From assembly GCF_034424375.1 (NCBI RefSeq), contig NZ_CP139965.1, positions 124,001-188,000 on the forward strand: a stretch of DNA of 64,000 bases, written 5' to 3'. The DNA is from Paraburkholderia kururiensis (GTDB lineage Bacteria; Pseudomonadota; Gammaproteobacteria; Burkholderiales; Burkholderiaceae). Below the pieces are notes generated by a model, which was not told the DNA's origin, did no database searches, and saw only the letters and a list, made by a program, of their open reading frames with translations. Positions 15,313-22,320 of this stretch are shown here, piece after piece. How positions within the stretch are numbered: position 1 is the first letter of the stretch; each line of letters starts with the position of its first letter. Position numbers and translations under genes: made by a program.

Positions 15313-16161
15313 TCAGGCCGCCAGCGCGGGTTGCAGCGCGCTCACCAGTTCGCCGGCGAACGTGGCGAGCGGCATCGCGATGCGCGTGATCTGCTGCTCG
15401 GCGAGAAACCGCGCCTCCATACGCGTGGGCTCGTCGGGCAACACGGCCCAGTGCGTGGCGGAGGACCGCTTCATGATCTGCCGCGCGAAACTGCGCGCCA
15501 GCTGGTCGTCGAAGCGGCAGCCCAGAAACAGGAAGCTGCGTCCGCTGCGCCATGTCTGCACCGCGGGCGGAATGGGCGTCTGAATGTCGATCTCGGTCAA
15601 CACCTCGACATAGTCGCTGTCCGACACAAGATAGTTACCCGCGGGCGCGTGCGAGCCGATGGGCTTGTAGAGCAGCGCGCCGGCCGCCGGCACGTCTTCG
15701 AGCGGTGCGCCCGCTGCATCGTAGGCACCGAACCACTGGCCGAAGTGTTCCGCCTGCGAAAGCCCCTGCACCTGCGCCCACTGGCCAGCAGGCCGCGCAT
15801 CGGCCAGCGCGGTGGCGAACGTGTCGTCGTACCAGCAGTCCACGTACAGCCCCGCGCCGCTCGCGGCGAGCGCGCGGTGCAGCGCCGAAGGCACCGGCGT
15901 GGCGCCGAACGCCTCGTTCATGAGACTCACCACCGTCTTGCGATGCTTGAAGTTCTCGATGAACTGCGCGGCCTGCGTGAGCCGGTTGCGGATCTTGTGG
16001 GGCACGGCAACGCGCGCGGTCATGATCTGCGCGAGCGCCCCGGACGTCGTGGGCACGCGCACGTCGTCGCACAGCGCGAGCATGCCGGGCCCCAGATACG
16101 GCACCACGTTGCCGTCTTCGATCTGGCGGGCAATGTGGTCGATTGAAACGGGAAGACTCAT
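15313..16161 (-). CDS. SIR2-like protein of the nif cluster, probably catalytically altered
   Basis: 282 aa. SIR2-type Rossmann features: IEDGNVVPYLGPGMLA at the N-terminus (the usual VPFLGAGxS region) and FLFLGCRFDDQLARSFARQI near residue 215. In active SIR2 proteins a K-x-H-G segment carries the catalytic His before a Y(V/L)-T-E/D-x-Y stretch; here the matching stretch is LYKPIGSHAPAGNYLVSDSDYVEVL, with Ile where His should be. NAD binding may remain, but deacylase or NADase activity is doubtful. It sits 12 bp after the DegT-like gene. Confidence 0.72.
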   Translation of the reverse strand: MSLPVSIDHIARQIEDGNVVPYLGPGMLALCDDVRVPTTSGALAQIMTARVAVPHKIRNRLTQAAQFIENFKHRKTVVSLMNEAFGATPVPSALHRALAASGAGLYVDCWYDDTFATALADARPAGQWAQVQGLSQAEHFGQWFGAYDAAGAPLEDVPAAGALLYKPIGSHAPAGNYLVSDSDYVEVLTEIDIQTPIPPAVQTWRSGRSFLFLGCRFDDQLARSFARQIMKRSSATHWAVLPDEPTRMEARFLAEQQITRIAMPLATFAGELVSALQPALAA

Positions 16162-16173
16162 GAATGCGGTCCC

Positions 16174-17358
16174 TCAGAGGTAAATGGCGGCACCCGCGCC
16201 CACGTTCGTCGCGGTGTCCTTCAACGTCTTCACGATGTAGCGCACCTGGTCGGCGTCGAGCTGCGTGTGCAGCGGCAGGGCGAGCGCGCGGTCGCCGATG
16301 CGTTCGGTGTCGGGCAACGTGCCGCGCTTGCGGCCAATCGCGTCGCCCGAATTCATGTAGTGGAACTGCTCGTGCAGCGGATGGCTGTATGCCGCCGTTT
16401 CGATGCCGCACGCTTTCATGTCGTCGATCATCTGTGCACGCGCACTCTGCGTGAAGCGCTTGCCGAGGTGCACGACGTAGAGCATCCAGTGCACTTCCTC
16501 CACGTCTTCCGCGAGATACGGCGGCTTGATGCCTTCGAAGCTCTGCATCGCTTCGTGATACCAGGCTTCCACCTGCTTGCGCCGCGCGAGCCGTTCGTCG
16601 AGCCCCGCGAGTTGCGCGAGGCCGAGTGCAGCCGTCAGTTCGCTCATGCCGGCCTGCAACGGCACACGCGACCCCACCGAGACCGACCCGCGGTCCGCCA
16701 CGCGCCGTTGGCGCAGGTAGCGCAGTTCGTGCGCGAGGCGTTCGTCGTCGGTGACGAGCATGCCGCCTTCGCCGGTGCACAGCGCCGACGGTGAGGAGAA
16801 ATCGAACACCGATACGTCGCCGAACGTGCCGACGTTGCGGCCCATGTAGCGCGACCCGAGTGCCTCGGTGCTGTCTTCGATCAGCGTCAGGCCATGCGTG
16901 CCGGCGAGTTCGCGCAACGGTCCCCACGCCGCGGGATGCCCGTTCGTGTTGCCGGCCAGAATGGCGCGCGTGCGCGGGCCAATCTTCTGCTGCGCCTTCG
17001 CCGCGCTCAGGCAGCCGCTCCAGTAGTCGATCTCCGCGAACACGGGTGTGGCGCCCGCAAGCGTGATGGCCTGCGCCACCTGGTGCCACGTGTGCGACGC
17101 GCAGATCACCTCGTCGCCCTGGCCCAGGCCCAGCGCGCGCAACGCGATCCAGGTGCCCAGCGTGCCGCTCGCTACGCCGACTGCATGCGCGCGGCCGCAC
17201 CAGCCGGCAAACGCGGTTTCGAACGATTCGAGCAGCGGGCCGTCGCTCCAGCGCGACGACTGCAACACCGCGTTGACGAGTTCGATCTCGCGCGCGCCGC
17301 ACTCGGGCTCGCTGAGCGCAATTTCATCGAGTTCCATGCGCTGCTCCATCTTCGGCAA
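16174..17358 (-). CDS. DegT/DnrJ/EryC1/StrS-family protein lacking the PLP lysine
   Basis: 394 aa, full-length fold type I aminotransferase of the sugar-aminotransferase family: GVASGTLGTWIALRALGLG near residue 60, EVICASHTWHQVA, LIEDSTEALGSRYMGRNVGTFGDVSVFDFS and TGEGGMLVTDDE. The PLP-binding Lys normally sits six residues before TGEGG (as in F-S-F-x-x-x-K-N-x-x-T-G-E-G-G); here the stretch is FDFSSPSALCTGEGG, giving Ser in its place. So it is unlikely to transaminate. Its start overlaps orf93 by 35 bp. Confidence 0.75.
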   Translation of the reverse strand: MPKMEQRMELDEIALSEPECGAREIELVNAVLQSSRWSDGPLLESFETAFAGWCGRAHAVGVASGTLGTWIALRALGLGQGDEVICASHTWHQVAQAITLAGATPVFAEIDYWSGCLSAAKAQQKIGPRTRAILAGNTNGHPAAWGPLRELAGTHGLTLIEDSTEALGSRYMGRNVGTFGDVSVFDFSSPSALCTGEGGMLVTDDERLAHELRYLRQRRVADRGSVSVGSRVPLQAGMSELTAALGLAQLAGLDERLARRKQVEAWYHEAMQSFEGIKPPYLAEDVEEVHWMLYVVHLGKRFTQSARAQMIDDMKACGIETAAYSHPLHEQFHYMNSGDAIGRKRGTLPDTERIGDRALALPLHTQLDADQVRYIVKTLKDTATNVGAGAAIYL

Positions 17359-17605
17359 AGATCACCATGTTGGCTTCGGCGGCCTCGCGCGTAACGGAGA
17401 CGCACATGCCGTTCGACATCGCGAAATACGCGCGGCGTGTGCCGCATTCCAGTGCCGGCGTTTCGTCGCGCATGTCCGCGGCGGCCACGCGCAGCGTGCG
17501 CACCGCGGGGTAGCGCTCGCGCCAGCTCGCGGCCGCATCGAACAGTGTGGGCGCGGTGCGCAACACGTCGGCAATCGCCTGCACCTGGTTCGTGTCGAGC
17601 GCCAT
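17324..17605 (-). CDS. Unknown 93-aa protein (orf93)
   Basis: 93 aa with several acidic helices, starting MALDTNQVQAIADVLRTAPT. No metal-binding cluster; two isolated Cys. It is immediately downstream of nifT (1-bp gap) and its 3' end overlaps the DegT-like gene by 35 bp, which points to translational coupling of nifT, orf93 and the DegT-like gene. I do not recognise the family. Confidence 0.65.
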   Translation of the reverse strand: MALDTNQVQAIADVLRTAPTLFDAAASWRERYPAVRTLRVAAADMRDETPALECGTRRAYFAMSNGMCVSVTREAAEANMVIFAEDGAAHGTR

Positions 17606-17606
17606 C

Positions 17607-17825
17607 TCAGTCCTCTACGTCGGCGAGGCGCCGCGCTTCCACCGTAATGGGCAGCGTGGTGTCGGCGGCCATCTCGGGCAATTCGAGCCGCCAGCCGTTT
17701 GCGAGCGTGACGAGGCCGCCCCACATCTGCGGGCTTGCCATCGAAACGATGGGCTCCTCGAGGTCCTTCTTGGGCACGTAGGCGGTCAACGCGCCCTTGC
17801 TGTCCTTGCGGATCATGACTTTCAC
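17607..17825 (-). CDS. nifT: NifT/FixU small protein
   Basis: 72 aa from GTG 17825, with AGGAG 8 bp upstream; an ATG reading would remove the conserved N-terminus. The start VKVMIRKDSKGALTAYVPKKDLEE and the MWGGLVTLANGWRLELP segment are typical of NifT. Its function is unknown and in other diazotrophs it is dispensable. It lies between the second nifS and orf93. Confidence 0.93.
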   Translation of the reverse strand: MKVMIRKDSKGALTAYVPKKDLEEPIVSMASPQMWGGLVTLANGWRLELPEMAADTTLPITVEARRLADVED

Positions 17826-17853
17826 GACGGAAGCTCCTGGGTTCGGGGGAAGT

Positions 17854-19005
17854 TCATGCGGCGTGCGCCGTGGTGCCTTGAAGCGACGGCGCAAGCAGCG
17901 GCGGCAACGCCGCCAGCACGTATTCGATATCGCGCGCGGTCGTGGTGTCGCCGAGCGAGAGGCGCACGGCGGCCAACGCCTCGTCGCGCGACACGCCCAT
18001 CGCGGTCAGCACGTGCGACGGCTCGCTGCCGCCCGACGAACACGCGGCACCCGACGATGCGCACACACCCAGCTGATCGAGCCGCTGAAGCACGACATCG
18101 GCAGATAACGCGCCGAAACGCAGATAACTGGTCGACGCGACGCGCGGCGCAGCGGCAGAAAACACGTGCACGCCGGGCAAGGCTTCCTGTAGCCCACGTT
18201 CGAACGCATCGCGCAATTGCGCCACGCGGGCGGCCTTCGCCTCGACGTCGCCCAATGCGTCGAGCGCGGCCGCGAAACCGGCAATGGCCGGCAGATTTTC
18301 GGTGCCGCCGCGGCGGCGACGCTCCTGGCTGCCCTGCATCTGCGGCAGCAACGTCACGCGCTCGCGCAACAGCAATGCGCCGATGCCCTTGGGCCCGCCG
18401 ATCTTGTGCGCCGACAGCGAAACGGCATCGGCGCCGAAGGTGGCGAAATCGAACGGCACCTTGCCGACGAACTGCGTCGCGTCCACGTGCATGCGGGCGC
18501 CCGCGGCCCGCGCGAGCGCGTACACCTTCTGCACGGGCATCAGCACGCCGGTCTCGTTGTTCGCGGCCATCAGCGAAACGAGCGCCACGTCGGGGCCGAG
18601 CAAACGCGCTGCGTGGTCCACGTCGAGCGTGCCGTCCGCCTGCACGCCGATGAAGTCCACGGGCACGCCCTGCGCCATCAGCGCTCGCGCAAGCGCCAGG
18701 TGCCCCGCATGCTCGACGGCGCTGAACACGATGCGGCGGCGGCCCGTGCCCTGCGCCGCCGCGTGAAGGCCCAGCACCGCAAGATGATTCGCCTCGGTCG
18801 CGCCGCTCGTGAAGATCACTTCGGCGGGCTTGCAGCCCAGCGCGCCCGCCACGCGCGAGCGCGCCGCGCCGAGCGCGCGCTTCGCCTGCTGCCCCTGCCG
18901 ATGCTGCGACGACGCGTTGCCCCACACGTCCGTCATCGTGGCCAGCATGGCCTGCACGACGCCCGGCGTGGGCGGCGTGGTCGCGTTGTGGTCGAGGTAG
19001 ATCAT
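17854..19005 (-). CDS. nifS: Cysteine desulfurase NifS (nifB-operon copy)
   Basis: 383 aa from ATG 19005 (MIYLDHNATTPPTPGVV). PLP enzyme that releases sulfur from cysteine for Fe-S clusters. PLP Lys in SLSAHKIGGPKG, substrate-site His in FSAVEHAGHLAL, and the catalytic loop Cys in SSGAACSSG. It is a different subclass from the IscS-like enzyme at 26206, so the island encodes two cysteine desulfurases under separate sigma-54 promoters. It precedes nifT. Confidence 0.93.
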   Translation of the reverse strand: MIYLDHNATTPPTPGVVQAMLATMTDVWGNASSQHRQGQQAKRALGAARSRVAGALGCKPAEVIFTSGATEANHLAVLGLHAAAQGTGRRRIVFSAVEHAGHLALARALMAQGVPVDFIGVQADGTLDVDHAARLLGPDVALVSLMAANNETGVLMPVQKVYALARAAGARMHVDATQFVGKVPFDFATFGADAVSLSAHKIGGPKGIGALLLRERVTLLPQMQGSQERRRRGGTENLPAIAGFAAALDALGDVEAKAARVAQLRDAFERGLQEALPGVHVFSAAAPRVASTSYLRFGALSADVVLQRLDQLGVCASSGAACSSGGSEPSHVLTAMGVSRDEALAAVRLSLGDTTTARDIEYVLAALPPLLAPSLQGTTAHAA

Positions 19006-19065
19006 GGCGGGCTCCGTCGGTCGCGCGGCTGCGTTAGATGAAACGTCCGGGTGCAAGGCCGCGCT

Positions 19066-19446
19066 TCATGGCCAGAACACGCGCGCGGCATCCACGCAGA
19101 GGATGTCGAGCAGTGCCGTGAGGTCGAGGCTCGCGCATTGCTCGGTCCATTCGTGCAGCACGTGATCGCGCGCGTGCAGATGCCACATGCCGTTCGCGTC
19201 GTGCGTGAGCCACGCGATGTCGATCACGCCGCCGTCGCGGTCCACGTTGCGCGAACAGCACGGGCTCTCGATGCGATAGCCGCCCGCCTCGTGTGCCACA
19301 CGCGGACGCACATACCGATACCGCGCGCGGTGGCGCAACGCACGCTCGATCTGGTGTTGCGTGAAGTCGGCCACCGGGCCGCTCTCGGGCCATAGGCGAT
19401 GCGGCGCCTGCGTGCCTCGGCCGCTTCGCGTCGTACGCGCGATCAT
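19066..19446 (-). CDS. Unknown 126-aa nif-operon protein (weak DUF3024 likeness)
   Basis: 126 aa from ATG 19446, overlapping the nifZ stop codon by 4 bp. It has a basic N-terminus, a two-Cys SPCCSR stretch and a DIAWLTHDANGMWHLHARDHVLHEW segment that loosely resembles DUF3024 proteins. I would not assign a function. The tight coupling to nifZ suggests a shared task in MoFe-protein maturation. Confidence 0.6.
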   Translation of the reverse strand: MIARTTRSGRGTQAPHRLWPESGPVADFTQHQIERALRHRARYRYVRPRVAHEAGGYRIESPCCSRNVDRDGGVIDIAWLTHDANGMWHLHARDHVLHEWTEQCASLDLTALLDILCVDAARVFWP

Positions 19447-19718
19447 GGGCTCACCTCGTCTTCGGGTTGCAGTCCTGCGGGCGCGGGCGCGATCTCGTCT
19501 TCCGTGCAGCCCACTACCTGCCTGCCGAATTCGACCAGGTACACCGGTTCGCCGCTCTCCACCACGCGCCCCACGTTGACGATCTCGCCTAGCGTGCCCG
19601 CTGCCACGAGGCACTCGTCCTGCGCGCGGTCGGGGTAGCTGCCGTCGTTGCAGAGGTCGTCCAGTGCGACCACGCGCATGCCCCACGCGTAGGCGGGCTC
19701 GGTCAGTACGGTGCTCAT
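19443..19718 (-). CDS. nifZ: NifZ family protein, short copy
   Basis: 91 aa; the NifZ domain is a small beta-barrel. Markers: MRVVALDDLCNDGSYPDRAQDE, the turn AAGTLGEIVNVGRVVESGEPVYLVEF and an acidic tail. NifZ acts in the second P-cluster fusion step of NifDK. Two NifZ genes in tandem also occur in Herbaspirillum. It overlaps the upstream nifZ by 4 bp. Confidence 0.88.
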   Translation of the reverse strand: MSTVLTEPAYAWGMRVVALDDLCNDGSYPDRAQDECLVAAGTLGEIVNVGRVVESGEPVYLVEFGRQVVGCTEDEIAPAPAGLQPEDEVSP

Positions 19719-20116
19719 CGCGCGCAGCCCTCCGCTTCGTCTGTTTCGTGTGTTGCCGCGTGCTCACCGGCGGCCGCGCCACGGCCCAGATCGGCAAGCG
19801 CTCCTGCGCGCGCGCCGAGTCGTTCGAGCACGTCGTCGGGCAGGTTGTCGAGCGTGCACAGTTCTTTCGCGCGCATGCCGACGCGGTGACCGCTTTCCAC
19901 GAAGTCCACCGCGTAGATGTAGAACTGCTGCAGGAACGTGTTGATGCGCGTGACGTAGCCGATATCGCCCTTGTTCACCAGCACGTCGCCGATGTCCTTG
20001 CCCGTGTAGGTGCCGTCGTTGCGGACCACCGTTCGCGCGATCACGCGCTCGCCGAACGTGAAGCGCGGCGGAAAGGCAATCTCGATGGCGTCGTCGTCGC
20101 GGTTGATGTCAGCCAT
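19715..20116 (-). CDS. nifZ: NifZ family protein, long copy
   Basis: 133 aa from ATG 20116. NifZ motif near the N-terminus: FTFGERVIARTVVRNDGTYTGKDIGDVLVNKGDIGYVTRINTFLQQFYIYAVDF, the central GxxGxV turn being diagnostic. The last 45 residues form an Ala/Glu-rich tail. It overlaps the LRV gene upstream by 8 bp and the short nifZ downstream by 4 bp, a tightly coupled trio. Confidence 0.92.
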   Translation of the reverse strand: MADINRDDDAIEIAFPPRFTFGERVIARTVVRNDGTYTGKDIGDVLVNKGDIGYVTRINTFLQQFYIYAVDFVESGHRVGMRAKELCTLDNLPDDVLERLGARAGALADLGRGAAAGEHAATHETDEAEGCAR

Positions 20117-20948
20117 GGTGGGCTCCTTGCCATGCTCGCGGGTGAAGCCGTTCGTCGTCCTTGCCGGCCACCGCGACAGAGAGCGTTTCGATACGCTGCC
20201 GCGCAACCGCGCGCACCTCCTCGTCGGGGTCGGCCAAGAGCGGCGTCAAGGTATGCGGCTGCGCGCGTTGCGCGGCTTCCCAGCGCACGCGCCAGTCCGC
20301 GTCGTCGAAGAGTCGCGTGACGAGCGCGGCAGGCAAGCGCGCAGCCACGATGCGGCGCACCTCGGGTTCGGTGTCGTCGGCCATGCGCAGCAGCGCGGGC
20401 ATCTCGATACGTTCGGCCACGCGCATTCTCACTACGCGGTCGGGGTCGTTCGCCATCAGCGGCAGCAGCGCGTGAGGCAAGCGCCGTGCGACCCACTCGC
20501 GCACGCCGTAGTCCGGGTCCGTGCGCAGATGCGCGAGCGCCTCGGGCGCGAGCCGCTGCGCGACGCGAATGCGAACTTCGCGATGCGGGTCGCCCGCCAT
20601 GCGCGCAAGTTGCGCCTGCGGCAAACGCACTGCAATTTGCAGGCGCACGGTTTCGTCGGGATCGTCGATCAAGGCGGGCAGACGGAACACGTCCGCGTGG
20701 CGCGCCGCGATGGCGCGCACTTCGAAATAGGGATGTTCGAGATGCGCGTTGCCTAGTTCGGAATGCCAACGAAAGAAGCGGTCGATGCGGCGCGCGTAGG
20801 CGTCCTGCATGCAGGCATGGCCGGGCTCGCAACCGGCTTCGCCGGAGAGCGCACGCAATGCCTGGTGCGGGCAGGCGGCGCAGTTCACCGGCCCGCCCTG
20901 CCAGTGGCGCGGCGGAATGTCTGCGGAGGGGGCGCGTCGCGTGTTCAT
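20109..20948 (-). CDS. 4Fe-4S leucine-rich-repeat-variant (LRV) protein
   Basis: 279 aa. Same architecture as the nif-linked LRV protein of Azotobacter vinelandii: an N-terminal Cys cluster (NCAACPHQ ... GCEPGHACMQD, four Cys) for a 4Fe-4S centre, then about eight repeats of roughly 24 residues of the type D-P-D-x-x-V-R-x-x-V-A-x-R-L-P from residue 75 on. The repeats form a curved solenoid for protein binding; the client is unknown. It overlaps the TPR gene by 4 bp and the long nifZ by 8 bp. Confidence 0.9.
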   Translation of the reverse strand: MNTRRAPSADIPPRHWQGGPVNCAACPHQALRALSGEAGCEPGHACMQDAYARRIDRFFRWHSELGNAHLEHPYFEVRAIAARHADVFRLPALIDDPDETVRLQIAVRLPQAQLARMAGDPHREVRIRVAQRLAPEALAHLRTDPDYGVREWVARRLPHALLPLMANDPDRVVRMRVAERIEMPALLRMADDTEPEVRRIVAARLPAALVTRLFDDADWRVRWEAAQRAQPHTLTPLLADPDEEVRAVARQRIETLSVAVAGKDDERLHPRAWQGAHHG

Positions 20949-21538
20949 GGTTGTGCCGCCCAGCCGCGTGCGGGATACGCGCGCAACGCCGCGAAGCCGT
21001 CGGGCTGCGCATCAGCGTCTGCCTCTTCTTCGTGGCGCGTCAGCACGTGCAGCAGCAGCGCGCTGCCCACCTGATCGTCGGGGTCGAGGCGTCGCAGTTC
21101 GGCAAGCCGCGCACGTGCCGCATCCAGTTCGCCAAGCCGCATGTGCAGATACGCGAGCCCCTTCAACGTGAACAGATAGAAGCGCACGGCGGCGTCGTAG
21201 CGCACAGCGTCGTGCGACGGCGGTTCGGCATCGAACCGCGTGCCGAGCGCCGCGCGCGCAACGGCGAGCGCCGCCTCTCCCACGTTGCGTGCCTCGGCCA
21301 GCCGATGCCCATAGAAGTGGAAGCGATACAGCGCAATGAGCGGCACCGGATGACCGGGCGCCATCGCGCGAGCACGTTCGAGCCGCGCCAACGCCTCGTC
21401 GGGACGGTCGCGCAGCCGGCCCGCTTCGGCCACGAGCTGCTCGGCTTCGGGCGCGAGCCCGCCGCCCAGCGCGGACTGCGCGAAGCTTGCCATCGCGTCG
21501 TCCAGAGCGTGGCCTTCGAACGTGAGAGGCTGCGTCAT
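20945..21538 (-). CDS. TPR-like nif-associated protein (paralogue of 36663-37139)
   Basis: 197 aa from ATG 21538. All-helical with tetratricopeptide-like repeats: DEALARLERARAMAPGHPVPLIALYRFHFYGHRLAEARNVGEAAL and RFYLFTLKGLAYLHMRLGELDAARARLAELRRLDPDDQVG. The second block matches RFWLFTLKALAFINVRRGERAAALALVVKLRALDPADRIG in the protein at the end of the fix operon. Role unknown; perhaps a chaperone or adaptor for the neighbouring Fe-S proteins. Confidence 0.8.
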   Translation of the reverse strand: MTQPLTFEGHALDDAMASFAQSALGGGLAPEAEQLVAEAGRLRDRPDEALARLERARAMAPGHPVPLIALYRFHFYGHRLAEARNVGEAALAVARAALGTRFDAEPPSHDAVRYDAAVRFYLFTLKGLAYLHMRLGELDAARARLAELRRLDPDDQVGSALLLHVLTRHEEEADADAQPDGFAALRAYPARGWAAQP

Positions 21539-21552
21539 GGCGTGGGCCCGCT

Positions 21553-21957
21553 TCAGGACGCCTGCGGCGGCAACGGCGGGCGTCCGCGCCCGATGGCGCC
21601 CACGTCGATGCGCGCGACACCGGGCTCGCTCGCGCCCGTGCTGCTGCACGCACACGGCGCCTGGTTCCGGCTCACGAACGTGAGGCCCGACTGCGTCGGC
21701 GTATCGACGAAGTCGATGGTTACGCCGTCCAGCAGCAGGCGGCTTTCCGCGGGCAGGAAGAGCAGCAGGCCGCCCACCTCCAGCGCCTCCTCGCCCTCTT
21801 TGAGCGCCGCCTCGGCGCTGAACTCGGCCTGATAGCCGGAGCAGCCGCCGGGGCTCACGAGCAGGCGAAAGCCGGCGCCTGCGGGCAAGCCCGAAAAGCG
21901 CACGATGCGGCGCATGAACTTCTCCGCGGCGGGAGTGACGGTAACGTGGGGCAGCAT
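21553..21957 (-). CDS. Fe-S assembly protein, IscA/HesB type
   Basis: 134 aa A-type carrier. Cys ligands: GGCSGYQ (near residue 38) and PCACSS (near 101), giving the C-x(60-65)-C-x-C pattern. The last 25 residues are an extra tail (GASEPGVARIDVGAIGRGRPP). In nifB operons such a protein supplies clusters to NifB and other Fe-S proteins. It lies 64 bp after fdxN. Confidence 0.92.
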   Translation of the reverse strand: MLPHVTVTPAAEKFMRRIVRFSGLPAGAGFRLLVSPGGCSGYQAEFSAEAALKEGEEALEVGGLLLFLPAESRLLLDGVTIDFVDTPTQSGLTFVSRNQAPCACSSTGASEPGVARIDVGAIGRGRPPLPPQAS

Positions 21958-22021
21958 GGTGCGGGGGGTCTCCAGTTGAGGCAGTCGAGCGGTCAGGCAG
22001 TTGCGCGGCGCGTGCCGGCGC

Positions 22022-22216
22022 TCACGCCTGGACGATGCAGCCGTCCACGGGGCACACGGCGACGCACTGCGGGCTGTCGAAATGGCCGTCGCACTCCGTG
22101 CACTTCTTCGGGTCGATGGTGAACACGCCGCCTTTCTCGCTGATTGCGACGTTGGGGCACTCCGGCTCGCATGCCGAGCAGCCGGTGCAGGTGGAGCCGA
22201 TGATCTTCAGGGCCAT
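22022..22216 (-). CDS. fdxN: FdxN-type 2x[4Fe-4S] ferredoxin
   Basis: 64 aa. Cys motifs CTGCSACEPECPN (residues 10-22) and CTECDGHFDSPQCVAVCPVDGC, the second with the long insert typical of FdxN. It donates electrons to nitrogenase or to NifB for NifB-co synthesis. It follows nifB across a 104-bp spacer with a hairpin. Confidence 0.95.
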   Translation of the reverse strand: MALKIIGSTCTGCSACEPECPNVAISEKGGVFTIDPKKCTECDGHFDSPQCVAVCPVDGCIVQA

Positions 22217-22259
22217 GGGGACACTCCTTTGAATGGTGATCTGTGTGACTGATGCCGAA

Positions 22260-22282
22260 CGGGCCGCGTGTCATACGGCCCG
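22260..22282. repeat. Hairpin in the nifB-fdxN spacer
   Basis: CGGGCCG / CGGCCCG inverted repeat with a 9-nt loop, about 40 bp before the fdxN ATG, no T-run. Probably an mRNA-stability or attenuation element. Confidence 0.45.
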
Positions 22283-22320
22283 CTCGTGTGGTCCGCTTAT
22301 GCGCTTGTGAATGCTTGCCG

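Noticed and set aside
19066..19446. Assignment of the 126-aa protein to DUF3024
   Set aside because: Likeness is limited to one Trp-rich segment; it is kept as unknown.
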